64,000 nucleotides of DNA, from contig NZ_JAAMQJ010000011.1 in the NCBI RefSeq assembly GCF_013523125.1, positions 42,199 to 106,198 on the forward strand, in the 5' to 3' direction. Within the stretch, counting starts at the first letter, position 1. The number at the start of each line of letters is the position of its first letter. Below the pieces are notes generated by a model. The model searched no databases. It worked only from the letters and a program-made list of their open reading frames with translations, and was not told the DNA's origin. The position numbers and the translations under genes were made by a program. This document shows positions 24,413-32,671 of the stretch, piece by piece. Origin of the DNA: Pseudomonas entomophila (GTDB taxonomy: Bacteria; Pseudomonadota; Gammaproteobacteria; Pseudomonadales; Pseudomonadaceae).

Positions 24413-25567
24413 TCAACGGGTGATCAGGGAGATGGAAGAACGCTGGACCTGCGCCCAGACGCGAAGAAAATTGCCGCCCCAGAGCTGGGCGATGTCGGCT
24501 TCGTCGTAGCCACGGCGCAGCAGCTCGGCAGTGACGTTGCGTGCCTGGCCGACCGGCGCGAAGCCGGTCACGCCGCTCCTGGCGTCGGAGCCCGAAGCGA
24601 GGCCGACATGCGCGATGCCGACGGTTTTCACGGCATGGTCGATGGTCTCGCCGTAGGCACGCAGGGTGGCCCTGGGCGTGGCTGCCTCCAACGGGCGCGA
24701 TTCATCGCCGTAGACCGGGATCACCACCACGCCGCCCGTGGCGGCGATCGACCGCAGGTCCTTGTCGCCGGAGCTGCGCTGCAGGTCCGGCACCGTGCGT
24801 GAGGCGACCAGTGGGGCACGGCTGAGCCGGGTCACCTGACGCAGAGCCTGGCTCGAGAGCTGCGACACGTCGATGATCACACCCAGGTCATTGAGCCGGG
24901 CGACCGCCTGCTCGCCCCGTGGCGACAGGCCGCCCGACCCCCCGACGTTCGCGCACGGCGTCGCCTGTGCGGCGTCGATCTGGGCCGTGTCACCTGCGCA
25001 GGCGAAACCGAACAGACGCATGCCGCGTGCCGTCCAGGCGTCGAGCTGATCGAGGTCGGTGCTGAACGAGGCGGCGTCCAGCAGGCCAAGCACCACGGCG
25101 AAGCGGCCTTCGCCGTGCAGTCGGCGGACATCCTCGGGGCCGTAGGCGAACGCCAGCTGCTCGGGATGGTCGCGGACCTGGTGGGCGAGGGCGGTGAAAC
25201 GGGCAAGCTGCCGCGCCTGGGCAGGCTCAGCGAGGCAGGCCTCGGGCGGCTGCGACGCACCGTCGCCCGCCCAGTCAGTCAGGCTGAGTGCCGCGCCCGA
25301 CAGGTGCCCTTTCTCCAGGGTACGCAGGTCGAATGGGGAAGGGCCCTCATGGCTGGAGGAGGGGGTTGCGCTGCCCAGTGCAGGCGAGACCGTCACCTGG
25401 CCATCGAAGGTCAGCAGGCGCGCCTGCAAGGCGTCGGCCTGACGAATGATCGCCCGCGAGTAGCCTGGGTTGTCCGGGATCCAGGTCAGCCAGACGACGG
25501 TCGCCGCCAGCACCAGCAGCAAGCCCAGGATCGCGCGTACGCGCCAGCGGGGACGGGAAATGGCCAT
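24413..25567 (-). CDS. pvdM: PvdM-like membrane dipeptidase homologue with a degenerate metal site
   Basis: 384 residues; an N-terminal signal anchor (ILGLLLVLAATVVWLTWI) places the rest in the periplasm. Fold of renal-dipeptidase (M19) type, but the zinc ligands are largely missing: the HxD strand reads FDGQVTV (54-60), the SH of the DxSH strand reads IDVSQ (232-236), and the SHS strand reads VASRTVP (254-260). PvdM proteins are needed for oxidation of ferribactin by PvdP, not for known peptidase activity. First gene of a pvdM-pvdN operon behind a PvdS box at 25609-25632. A paralogue lies beyond pvdA; which of the two is the orthologue of P. aeruginosa PvdM is uncertain. Confidence 0.88.
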   Translation of the reverse strand: MAISRPRWRVRAILGLLLVLAATVVWLTWIPDNPGYSRAIIRQADALQARLLTFDGQVTVSPALGSATPSSSHEGPSPFDLRTLEKGHLSGAALSLTDWAGDGASQPPEACLAEPAQARQLARFTALAHQVRDHPEQLAFAYGPEDVRRLHGEGRFAVVLGLLDAASFSTDLDQLDAWTARGMRLFGFACAGDTAQIDAAQATPCANVGGSGGLSPRGEQAVARLNDLGVIIDVSQLSSQALRQVTRLSRAPLVASRTVPDLQRSSGDKDLRSIAATGGVVVIPVYGDESRPLEAATPRATLRAYGETIDHAVKTVGIAHVGLASGSDARSGVTGFAPVGQARNVTAELLRRGYDEADIAQLWGGNFLRVWAQVQRSSISLITR

Positions 25568-25608
25568 GCGGGGCGGTCTCGTGGGGCAATAGAGGAGCTG
25601 CTCGATGA

Positions 25609-25632
25609 ACGAGCGTGCACGTGGAAAATTTA
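25609..25632 (-). promoter_or_regulatory. PvdS promoter for pvdM-pvdN
   Basis: On the minus strand CCTAAATTTTCC carries TAAAT (25628-25632), followed by 16 bases and CGT (25609-25611). It is 42 bases from the pvdM start. Exact TAAAT-N16-CGT pattern. Confidence 0.8.
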
Positions 25633-25681
25633 GGCGTACTCGATCATCGACGGATACGCGCTTGGAACCCCGAACCTACAA

Positions 25682-25875
25682 GAGCGGGCTTGTGCGCGAT
25701 GCAGGCGGCGACGGACCGGACGCTATCGCGGGCAAGCCCGCTTCCACAGGTCCGTGGCGGCCGGTCCCGCCACTGCGTGATCGTGGGTATTCGGACTGCA
25801 TCACTGCAATCAGGGCCTGCCATTTACCCGTCGCATGACGCTTCTGCCAGTTAAATTTTCTTACATCTGCGTCGT
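25682..25875. repeat. REP pair between the two divergent PvdS promoters
   Basis: An inverted REP pair (25682-25750), ending ATCGCGGGCAAGCCCGCTTC, lies in the 406-base gap between pvdM and pvdA. The remaining gap holds the two divergent PvdS boxes and no gene. The insertion of a REP pair separates the two promoters by about 220 bases. Confidence 0.7.
25852..25875 (+). promoter_or_regulatory. PvdS promoter for pvdA
   Basis: TAAAT at 25852-25856, 16 bases, CGT at 25873-25875. It lies 98 bases before the pvdA start; a CGT also occurs at N13. The matching pattern is strong evidence for control by the iron-starvation sigma factor. Confidence 0.82.
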
Positions 25876-25973
25876 CCCCTAGACACATGCGACCTGCCGC
25901 CTGATTCCTGGCCGACCGGTCACAAGGTCAACTTCTTTCTCCTTTCGGGGAGACCCCATAGAGGACGCTGGAC

Positions 25974-27311
25974 ATGACTCAGGCAACCGAATCGACCGTC
26001 GTGCACGATCTGATCGGCATCGGCTTCGGCCCCTCCAACCTGGCGCTGGCCATCGCGCTGGAAGAGCGCGGCCAGGTCCAGGGGCCGTTGGATGCGCTGT
26101 TCCTGGACAAGCAGGCCGACTACCGCTGGCATGGCAACACCCTGGTCACCCAGAGCGAGCTGCAGATCTCCTTCCTCAAGGACCTGGTCACCCTGCGCAA
26201 CCCGACCAGCCCGTACTCGTTCGTCAACTACCTCAAGCACCACGGCCGCCTGGTCGACTTCATCAACCTGGGCACGTTCTACCCCTGCCGGATGGAGTTC
26301 AACGACTACCTGCGCTGGGTTGCCGCGCACTTCGAGGCGCACAGCCGCTATGGCGAAGAAGTGCTGAGGGTCGAGCCGGTCCTGCGCGACGACACGGTCG
26401 AGGCGCTACGGGTCGTCTCCCGTGACGTCCAGGGCCGACAGATCGCCCGCATCACCCGTACGCTGGTGGTCAGCCCCGGCGGCACGCCGCGCATCCCGGA
26501 GGCCTTCGCCGCGCTCAAGGACGACCCGCGCGTCTTCCACCACTCCCATTACCTGGCACGCATGGCCGAGCAGCCCTGCGCCGACGGTCAGCCCATGCGC
26601 GTCGCCATCATCGGCGGTGGGCAAAGCGCGGCCGAGGCGTTCATCGACCTCAACGACAGCTACCCGGGCGTGCACGTGGACATGATCATCCGCGGCTCGG
26701 CGCTCAAGCCGGCCGATGACAGCCCCTTCGTCAACGAAGTCTTCTCGCCCGAGTTCACCGACCTGGTCTTCCAGCAGCCCGCCGACGAACGCGAACGGCT
26801 GGTCAACGAGTACCACAACACCAACTACTCGGTGGTCGACCTGGACCTGATCGAGCGCATCTACGGCATCTTCTACCGGCAGAAGGTTTCCGGTATCGCA
26901 CGCCATGCGTTCCGTACCCTAACCACGCTGCAGCAGGCCCGCGCCACCGAGCAGGGCGTCGAACTGACCCTGCGCAACAACGCCACCAGCGAGGTGGACG
27001 TCGAACGTTACGATGCGGTGGTCCTGGCCACCGGTTACGAGCGGCAGTTGCATCGCCAGCTGCTGGCGCCGCTGGAGGGCTACCTCAAGGGCTTCGAGGT
27101 CGATCGCGATTACCGGTTGCGAACCGACGAGCGTTGCCAGGCCGCCATCTACATGCAAGGGTTCAGCCAGGCCAGCCATGGGTTGAGCGATACCTTGCTG
27201 TCGATCCTGCCGGTGCGCGCCGACGAGATCGCAGCGTCGGTCTACGAGCAGGAGCGTGCGCGCAGCCATGCCGAGGCGCGGCAGGAGGCACGGCTGGCGG
27301 CAGCAGGCTAG
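25974..27311 (+). CDS. pvdA: L-ornithine N5-monooxygenase
   Basis: 445 residues. Hydroxylates ornithine at N5 using NADPH, FAD and oxygen, supplying hydroxyornithine for pyoverdine. FAD-binding GIGFGPSNLALAIALEERGQ near the N-terminus; substrate-site FLDKQADYRWHGNTLVTQSE; NADPH-binding VAIIGGGQSAAEAFIDLNDS in the middle; and the ATGY motif in VVLATGYERQLHRQLLAPLE. Length equals that of PvdA (443). Behind a PvdS box, flanked by pvdM on the left and a pvdM paralogue on the right, both leftward. No synthetase is adjacent. Confidence 0.96.
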   Translation: MTQATESTVVHDLIGIGFGPSNLALAIALEERGQVQGPLDALFLDKQADYRWHGNTLVTQSELQISFLKDLVTLRNPTSPYSFVNYLKHHGRLVDFINLGTFYPCRMEFNDYLRWVAAHFEAHSRYGEEVLRVEPVLRDDTVEALRVVSRDVQGRQIARITRTLVVSPGGTPRIPEAFAALKDDPRVFHHSHYLARMAEQPCADGQPMRVAIIGGGQSAAEAFIDLNDSYPGVHVDMIIRGSALKPADDSPFVNEVFSPEFTDLVFQQPADERERLVNEYHNTNYSVVDLDLIERIYGIFYRQKVSGIARHAFRTLTTLQQARATEQGVELTLRNNATSEVDVERYDAVVLATGYERQLHRQLLAPLEGYLKGFEVDRDYRLRTDERCQAAIYMQGFSQASHGLSDTLLSILPVRADEIAASVYEQERARSHAEARQEARLAAAG

Positions 27312-27397
27312 GCGAGCGAGGCGAGGGCCCTGACAGAGCCTCGCCGCAGCCTTCGTCCCTGTGCAAGGCTCGCCTGCCGCCGCTGAACATTTGCATC

Positions 27398-27420
27398 GGG
27401 GCCGTCCAGGGCCCCGTTCT
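27398..27420. terminator. Possible bidirectional terminator between pvdA and the second pvdM-like gene
   Basis: GGGGCC (27398-27403) and GGCCCC (27410-27415) form a six-pair stem with a six-base loop, followed by GTTCT. The genes converge here, so a terminator is expected; the T run is weak. A second, longer-looped GGCGAGG/CCTCGCC stem lies just upstream. Confidence 0.35.
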
Positions 27421-27469
27421 CATGGCTGCGCGTGAAAAGCTCGCACGCTTCGCCCGGTGCGATGGGCCC

Positions 27470-28828
27470 TCAAGGCGCTCGCATCGCCACGGGCGTGGCC
27501 AGCCGCTCGACCTGCTCCCAGACCCGCAGAAAGTTGCCCGCCCACAGCTTGGCGATGTCGGTCTCGCTGTAGCCGCGGCTGAGCAGCTCCGCGGTGACGT
27601 TGCGAATTTCACTCTCGTCCTTCCAGCCGTCCAGCCCACCGCCGTCGTTGAAGTCGGAGCTGATCCCGACATGGTCGATGCCGACCTTGGCGACGGTGTA
27701 GTCGATGGCGTCGACGAACTGGGCGACCGTGGCCTTGGGTTCCTCCTCGAGAATGCCGTACAGCTGGCTGGCGTAGTCGCCGAAGCGCGCTTCGGACCAG
27801 CCGGCGATGACCGCATCGCCTGGCATCAAGGCATTGGTCAGGTTGCCCTGCAACGGCGGCAGATCGAACCGTTCGCGCAGGGTGTCGAGCTTGTCCAGCA
27901 CCGGCGCGCTCAGTGGCTTGAGGTACTGGCCGAAGCCGACCACCTGGATGACGCCGCCGCTGTCCTTGATCAGGCGCATTTCCCGATCGCTGAGGTTACG
28001 CGGGATGTCCACCAGGGCGCGTGGCGCCGAATGCGAGGCCACGAAGGGTGCGCGGCTCAGGCGCGCGACGTCCTCCAGGGCCGGGGTCGACATCTGCGAC
28101 ACGTCGATGATCACGCCCAGGTCGTTGAGCCGGGTGACGGCCTGCTCGCCCAACGGAGACAGGCCACCGAAGGCATCGGCGGTGTCGTTGAAGAACGGCA
28201 GTGGGCGCGAGGAATCGGCCCAGTCGTTGTTACCGGTGTAGCTGAAGCCGAACATGCGCATGCCACGTTGGGTCCAGCGGTCCAACTGCGACAGGTCATG
28301 GCCGAGCGGGTAGGCGTTGAGCAGGCTGATGAACACGGCGAACTTGCCTTCGTCGTGCAAGCGTCGGAAGTCCGCCGGGGTGTAGGCGATACCGACCTGG
28401 TGCGGAAAGTCGCGCACCATCCCGGTGATGATCTGGTAGCGCACCTCTTGCTGATGGCGCGCTTCTTCGACGAATCCGGCCGTGGGCCGGTGCGGGGCGT
28501 TCGGTCCGTTCCAGATCTCCGGCCAGCCAAAGATGGCCAGCGCTGCACCCGACAGACGCCCCTTGCCGGCCTTGACCAGGTCGAACTGTTCCGGACCGTC
28601 CTTGTCCGCCTCCTGCCCGGCGCTGCCGAAGCCCAGCGGCACGGTGACCCGACTGTCGAAAGAAAGCATGTGCCGATGCAGGCGCTCGGCCTGCTCCACG
28701 ATCTTCACCGGATAGGCCGGCTCGCGGGGCCAGAAGTGGTAGGTGAGCGCGCTGCCCACGGCGACCGCGAGGGCCAGTGGCGCGCCGATGAGCAGGGCGT
28801 TGCGAGAACGGGTCGGGGTCATGGCCAT
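27470..28828 (-). CDS. Second PvdM-like membrane dipeptidase homologue
   Basis: 452 residues, with a signal anchor (ALLIGAPLALAVAVGSALTY). Same M19-type fold as the protein at 24413-25567 but longer, with an insert near residues 195-250 (ADSSRPLPFFNDTADAFGGL). The HxD strand reads SFDSRVTVPLGF and the next site IDVSQMSTP, so two zinc sites are lost; here, though, VASHSAPRAL keeps the SHS motif and ISSDFNDGGG keeps the SDF pattern. It has its own PvdS box at 28903-28926. It thus belongs to the iron-starvation regulon and may share, or be the main form of, the PvdM function. AGATGG start context is weak; the ATG at 28822 is an alternative. Confidence 0.85.
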   Translation of the reverse strand: MAMTPTRSRNALLIGAPLALAVAVGSALTYHFWPREPAYPVKIVEQAERLHRHMLSFDSRVTVPLGFGSAGQEADKDGPEQFDLVKAGKGRLSGAALAIFGWPEIWNGPNAPHRPTAGFVEEARHQQEVRYQIITGMVRDFPHQVGIAYTPADFRRLHDEGKFAVFISLLNAYPLGHDLSQLDRWTQRGMRMFGFSYTGNNDWADSSRPLPFFNDTADAFGGLSPLGEQAVTRLNDLGVIIDVSQMSTPALEDVARLSRAPFVASHSAPRALVDIPRNLSDREMRLIKDSGGVIQVVGFGQYLKPLSAPVLDKLDTLRERFDLPPLQGNLTNALMPGDAVIAGWSEARFGDYASQLYGILEEEPKATVAQFVDAIDYTVAKVGIDHVGISSDFNDGGGLDGWKDESEIRNVTAELLSRGYSETDIAKLWAGNFLRVWEQVERLATPVAMRAP

Positions 28829-28902
28829 CTCGTTGCGGGCGGATGCAGAACGGCCTGCCAGCGCGAGACAGCACGCTGCGCAGGGTTCGGGTCATCAGGG
28901 GA

Positions 28903-28926
28903 ACGAGTGGTCTTCGGGTAAATTTA
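28903..28926 (-). promoter_or_regulatory. PvdS promoter for the second pvdM-like gene
   Basis: Minus strand TAAAT (28922-28926), 16 bases, CGT (28903-28905). It is 74 bases from the start. Same consensus as the other three sites. Confidence 0.8.
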
Positions 28927-28941
28927 TGGGGCAGGGGGCGC

Positions 28942-28988
28942 GAGCTTTGAGCTTCAAGCTTTGAGCTTCAAGCTTCAAGCTTCAAGCA
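28942..28988. repeat. Heptamer array (A/G)AGCTT(C/T), left of pbpG
   Basis: About six to seven copies of a seven-base unit, AAGCTTC with variants GAGCTTT, GAGCTTC and AAGCTTT. A similar array of the same unit lies at 30174-30210 on the other side of pbpG. Confidence 0.85.
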
Positions 28989-29040
28989 AACAGCAGGGCG
29001 GTGAGAAAGGTGTAGATGAAGGAGATCTCTATCGCGATGC

Positions 29041-29089
29041 TGTGGCTTGTGGCTTGTGGCTTGTGGCTTGTGGCTTGTGGCTTGTGGCT
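29041..29089. repeat. Seven perfect copies of the heptamer TGTGGCT ending at the pbpG stop codon
   Basis: 49 bases, exactly seven copies of TGTGGCT; the last base is the first base of the pbpG stop codon in plus-strand order. The array therefore begins directly after the coding region of pbpG, in its 3' untranslated part. Perfect copies suggest recent slippage. Confidence 0.9.
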
Positions 29090-30018
29090 CAGTCCGCCGC
29101 CAACCCATTACGCGCATGACGGTCGGCCTTGTATTGCAGGGCAGAAGCTGGGGCGGGCTTGGCCGTGCCGGTTTCCAGCCACTGGCGCAGGCGGCTGGCG
29201 TCGGCGAAGTGTGTGTACTTGCCGAACGCATCGAGGATGACCATGGCGACGGGGCGGTTGTCCATGCGCGTCAACAGCACCAGGCAGTGGCCCGCTTCGT
29301 CGGTGAAGCCGGTCTTGGTCAGCGTGATGTCCCAGTTGCTCTTGTTGACCAGGTGATCGGTGTTGCGAAAGCCCAGCGTGTAGTTGGGCTTGCGAAAGGC
29401 CACGGTCTTCTCCCGCGTGGTCGACAGCTCGCTGAGCAAGGGGTAGTTGCGCGCGGCCAGCAGCAGCTTGCTGAGGTCGCGGGCCGTGGAGACGTTCTGG
29501 GTCGACAGCCCGGTGGGCTCGACATAGCGCGTGTGGCTCATGCCCAGGCTGCGGGCCTTGGCGTTCATGGCCTTGATGAAGGCCGGGTAGCCCCCCGGAT
29601 AATGGTTGGCCAGGGTATTGGCGGCGCGGTTTTCCGATGACATCAGGGTGATCAGCAAGGTCTCGCGACGGTCCAGCTCGCTGCCCAGGCGCACGCGCGA
29701 GTACACCCCCTTCATCTCGGGGTTGTTGGCGATGGTCATGGTCAGCCTATCGTTCATCGGCTGCTTGGCGTCCAGCACCACCATGGCGGTCATCAGCTTG
29801 GTCACCGAGGCGATGGGCGCGATCCGGTCGGCATGGCTGGCGTAGAGCTCCTTGCGCGTGTTCAGGTCGATCAGCAGGGCACTGCCCGAGGCCAGGTGCA
29901 ACGCGCTCGGGTCGCGCTGGGTCGCCGTTGCTGGCTGGGCGGCCAGCGCCGTGCCGGGCAGCAGGGTCGAAGTCGTGAGCAACGCAAGCAGGCTGAGCAA
30001 AGGAAGAGCGGTTTTCAC
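29089..30018 (-). CDS. pbpG: D-alanyl-D-alanine endopeptidase (PBP7 type)
   Basis: 309 residues from GTG 30018 (reading [20 protein letters not shown], a clear signal peptide); the ATG at 30048 is an alternative but would spoil the leader. Penicillin-binding peptidase S11 family, periplasmic. Motifs: SxxK in [16 protein letters not shown], SxN in [12 protein letters not shown] and KTG in [15 protein letters not shown]. Cleaves DD-crosslinks in peptidoglycan. Length matches PbpG (about 310). Followed immediately by the TGTGGCT array. Monocistronic. Confidence 0.93.
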   Translation of the reverse strand: MKTALPLLSLLALLTTSTLLPGTALAAQPATATQRDPSALHLASGSALLIDLNTRKELYASHADRIAPIASVTKLMTAMVVLDAKQPMNDRLTMTIANNPEMKGVYSRVRLGSELDRRETLLITLMSSENRAANTLANHYPGGYPAFIKAMNAKARSLGMSHTRYVEPTGLSTQNVSTARDLSKLLLAARNYPLLSELSTTREKTVAFRKPNYTLGFRNTDHLVNKSNWDITLTKTGFTDEAGHCLVLLTRMDNRPVAMVILDAFGKYTHFADASRLRQWLETGTAKPAPASALQYKADRHARNGLAAD

Positions 30019-30173
30019 ATCGAAGCTCACTAGAAAAGAGTCTGTCATTGGCCTGTCAGGGAGGGCCCGCTGACGAAGCGCTGGCATTCTGGAGGATGGC
30101 CGAGAGGCTGTCGATTGCCGCGTGAAAGAAGCAGGATAGATGAAGGAAAGTTAATTGAGAGGGTGGGCCGCAG

Positions 30174-30210
30174 ACTTCAAGCTTCAAGCTTCAAGCTTCA
30201 AGCTTCAAGC
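30174..30210. repeat. Heptamer array AAGCTTC, right of pbpG
   Basis: About five copies of TTCAAGC/AAGCTTC. Together with the REP pair that follows it fills the 321-base gap 30019-30339, which holds no gene beyond the pbpG promoter region. The same heptamer lies beyond the other end of pbpG. Confidence 0.85.
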
Positions 30211-30235
30211 CATAAGCTGAAAGCTACAGGCAACC

Positions 30236-30309
30236 TGTGGGAGCTGGCTTGCCAGCGATAGCGATGGTGCCGGCACCGCCGTCATCGCTGACAAGCCAGC
30301 TCCGACAGG
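30236..30309. repeat. Inverted REP pair (GCTGGCTTGCCAGC form)
   Basis: GTGGGAGCTGGCTTGCCAGC at the left and GCTGACAAGCCAGCTCCGAC at the right form a REP pair between pbpG and the Pro/Tyr-rich protein gene. Confidence 0.8.
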
Positions 30310-30339
30310 TTCAAGCTGATAGCTTGCAGCTTACCTCCC

Positions 30340-30717
30340 TCACCAGCGCGGCGGACCGTAATAGACCGGCGGCGGGCCATAATGGCGGTAGTACTGCGGC
30401 GGCGGTGGCGGCGGTACACGGGTGTAACGCTCCACCACATAGGGCTGGGGCTGGTAGTACACCGGCGGCGGTGGCGCCTGGATGTACACCGGCGCAGGCT
30501 CGTAATAGACCGGTTGTCGCTCGATGTACACCGGTTGTCGCTCGACGTACGCCGGCCGATCATGCCCTCCTGAGACCACGGCGCCGACCACGGCACCCAC
30601 CACGGCAGCGCCCAGCACCGGGCCCGCGCCGCGCCAGCCGCCGCCATGGGCGGCCGCCGGACCGCTGAAGGCCAGGATGCCGGTCAACAGGACCACGCCG
30701 GGAAGAAGACGGTTCAT
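30340..30717 (-). CDS. Exported Pro/Tyr-rich protein with a glycine-zipper-like segment
   Basis: 125 residues with signal peptide MNRLLPGVVLLTGILAFSGP, ending AAA. Next comes a Gly/Ala-rich hydrophobic stretch, GPVLGAAVVGAVVGAVVSGG, like the glycine zippers of small outer-membrane proteins. The remainder is a low-complexity chain of VY and PP repeats: VERQPVYIERQPVYYEPAPV, then IQAPPPPVYYQPQPY. No enzyme motif. It may be an envelope-associated structural or surface protein. Similar short proteins are common in Pseudomonas and have no known function. Probably monocistronic. Confidence 0.75.
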   Translation of the reverse strand: MNRLLPGVVLLTGILAFSGPAAAHGGGWRGAGPVLGAAVVGAVVGAVVSGGHDRPAYVERQPVYIERQPVYYEPAPVYIQAPPPPVYYQPQPYVVERYTRVPPPPPPQYYRHYGPPPVYYGPPRW

Positions 30718-30860
30718 TGCTGCTATCCTCGCTAAACCCCACGTTCGGGGACTGTCTATTTGACCGTCAAACCGCTTGCCGGAACACGCGTGATCGGTAA
30801 AGGTTGTGTAAGGCCCGACCAGCGGCCGATGTTACCTACCCGTCACTCGAAGGAGCTTCC

Positions 30861-31685
30861 ATGACCGCCGTCCCCCCTAGCCGAGACACCGTATTGTGCA
30901 TATCGCTGGCCGGACGGCCCGGCACTTTCGGGGTGCGCTTTCACAATCACCTGTACCAGCAGCTCGGCCTGGATTACTACTACAAGGCCATGAGCACCGA
31001 CGATCTGCCCGCAGCCGTGGCGGGCATCCGGGCCTTGGGCATTCGCGGGTGCGGCGTGTCGATGCCTTACAAAGAGGCCTGCCTGGCCCTGGTGGACGAG
31101 GTGGATCCTTCGGCAGCCGCCATCGAGTCGGTCAATACGCTGGTCAACACCGACGGGTATCTCAAGGCCTTCAACACCGATTACCTGGCCATTCGCCAAC
31201 TGCTCGACCTGCATCAGGTCGATCCCGCTACTGCCTTCGCCTTGCGCGGCAGCGGCGGCATGGCCAAGGCCGTCGCCTGTGCCTTGCGGGATGCAGGCTT
31301 CACCGAGGGCATGATCGTCGCGCGCAACGAACAGGCCGGCCGTCACCTGGCCGACCTGTGCGGTTATCGCTGGCAGCATGAATTGGGCGACCTGTGTCCG
31401 CCCATGCTGGTGAACGTCACGCCGATCGGCATGAGCGGCGGCCCCGAAGCCGAAAGACTGCCATTCCCCGAACACGCCGTCGATGCGGCCGAACGGGTGA
31501 TCGATGTGGTCGCGCTGCCCGCGCAGACGCCGTTCATCCGGCGTGCGCAGGCCGCCGGCAAACCGGTCATCACCGGGCTCGACGTGATCGCCTTGCAGGC
31601 GCTGGAGCAATTCGTGCTCTACACCGGCATTCGCCCGACCGACGATCAGGTGGCCGCCGCCGTGGCCTATGCGCGACAGGCCTGA
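30861..31685 (+). CDS. Shikimate dehydrogenase-like oxidoreductase (AroE paralogue)
   Basis: 274 residues, ATG 30861 with AAGGAG upstream. Shikimate-binding signature: GCGVSMPYKEACLALVDEVD (Lys) and KAFNTDYLAIRQLL (Asp). The dinucleotide-binding loop reads ALRGSGGMAKAVACALRDAG, slightly unlike the usual GAGG. The C-terminal motif ITGLDVIALQALEQF fits the family. The weak match to the true AroE pattern and the lone position suggest an AroE-like enzyme acting on a quinate or related substrate, or a degradative role. Not recognisable as the biosynthetic gene. Confidence 0.85.
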   Translation: MTAVPPSRDTVLCISLAGRPGTFGVRFHNHLYQQLGLDYYYKAMSTDDLPAAVAGIRALGIRGCGVSMPYKEACLALVDEVDPSAAAIESVNTLVNTDGYLKAFNTDYLAIRQLLDLHQVDPATAFALRGSGGMAKAVACALRDAGFTEGMIVARNEQAGRHLADLCGYRWQHELGDLCPPMLVNVTPIGMSGGPEAERLPFPEHAVDAAERVIDVVALPAQTPFIRRAQAAGKPVITGLDVIALQALEQFVLYTGIRPTDDQVAAAVAYARQA

Positions 31686-31705
31686 CCTAGCAGAAGTGGT
31701 CAGCG

Positions 31706-31945
31706 TCAGTGAGGGCGGTCGAGCCTCTGGTCCACCAACCAGCGGCCGTGGGCCAGGGAGGCGTGTTGCGCATTGTCCAGGTCGGCCATGAAATGACCGC
31801 TGTAGGGCAAGGGCATACGTCGGCTGGTATGGCCGTCCGGATCGGTGATGGCGCAGCCGCCTGCGTACGGGGTGATGAGCCCAGGGTGAGTCTCGACGCG
31901 TGCGGTGATCAGATGGTCGCGGTAGTGGCAACGTAGAGTGTGCAT
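31706..31945 (-). CDS. Small hypothetical protein
   Basis: 79 residues from ATG 31945 (MHTLRCHYRDHLITARVETH), with GAGGTAAGG upstream. The sequence is rich in His and Arg, and has TPYAGGCAITDPDGHTSRRM and LPYSGHFMADLDNAQHASLA. I do not recognise a family. It converges with the AroE-like gene, whose stop is 21 bases away, and lies just downstream of gloA on the same strand (92 bases). Confidence 0.6.
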   Translation of the reverse strand: MHTLRCHYRDHLITARVETHPGLITPYAGGCAITDPDGHTSRRMPLPYSGHFMADLDNAQHASLAHGRWLVDQRLDRPH

Positions 31946-32036
31946 CGTCCTTACCTCGTGAAAGATGGTCGGGAAGTGCGGTCTCCTCGATATACCACGC
32001 GAACGGGGCCAGGGAAGCCTGGCCCGACGAACGTGC

Positions 32037-32558
32037 TTACAGTGCGGTAGGCTGGATGATTTCGACCCAGTAGCCATCCGGGTCCTTGATGAAGGCGATG
32101 CTCTTCATGCGGCCATCGGTCAGGCGCTTCTGGAAAGGCACCTCGAGTGCTTCGAAACGCTCGCATGCAGCCTTGATGTCCGGCACGGAGACGCAGATGT
32201 GGCCGAAACCACGCGGATCGCTGTTGCCGTCGTGGTACACGGCGCTTTCTTCATTCTCGGTACCGTGGTTGTGGGTCAGTTCCAGTACGCCCGGAATCGA
32301 CTTCATCCACTCGGTGCGCTTGGCATCGTCTTGCGGAATGTCAGAGGCGTTTGCCAGTACCAGGAAGTACAGGCTGAACTGCGCTTCGGCAAAATCACGC
32401 TTCTCGACCAGGGTGAACCCCAGCACGCGCGTGTAGAAGTCCAGCGAACGGGTGATGTCCTTGACCCGCAACATGGTGTGGTTGAAGACGAACTTCGCAG
32501 TGGCGGCATCCGGTTGCGCGGTGACACCAGGCAGGGTGGCGAGGGTTTGCAGGCTCAT
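32037..32558 (-). CDS. gloA: Lactoylglutathione lyase (glyoxalase I)
   Basis: 173 residues from ATG 32558. Converts the methylglyoxal-glutathione hemithioacetal to S-lactoylglutathione. Ligands: His in FVFNHTMLRVKDITRSLDFY, Glu in GVLELTHNHGTE, His in RGFGHICVSVPDIKAACERF and Glu in DGYWVEIIQPTAL. The insertion with NASDIPQDDAKRTEWMKSIP makes it the longer, eukaryote-like type, usually zinc-dependent, one of several glyoxalase I forms in Pseudomonas. Cytosolic, apparently single gene. Confidence 0.94.
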   Translation of the reverse strand: MSLQTLATLPGVTAQPDAATAKFVFNHTMLRVKDITRSLDFYTRVLGFTLVEKRDFAEAQFSLYFLVLANASDIPQDDAKRTEWMKSIPGVLELTHNHGTENEESAVYHDGNSDPRGFGHICVSVPDIKAACERFEALEVPFQKRLTDGRMKSIAFIKDPDGYWVEIIQPTAL

Positions 32559-32644
32559 GGAGGCTCCAGGGCTAGGCCGGACGACGTGTCCGGCAGTCAG
32601 ACGAGCGTTCATGATACGGCAGTGAATCGATTGCGCAAATGAAA

Positions 32645-32671
32645 GCGCCCTGCTCGAGAGGAGCAGGGCGC
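32645..32671 (-). terminator. Rho-independent terminator of mvaT
   Basis: Perfect 11-base stem GCGCCCTGCTC / GAGCAGGGCGC with a five-base loop. On the minus strand it is followed by TTTCATTT. It is about 110 bases after the mvaT stop codon. A second small hairpin (GCCCGC/GCGGGC) lies between. Confidence 0.75.

Noticed and set aside
28942..29089. CRISPR-like array
   Set aside because: Units are seven bases with no spacers; these are simple heptamer repeats.
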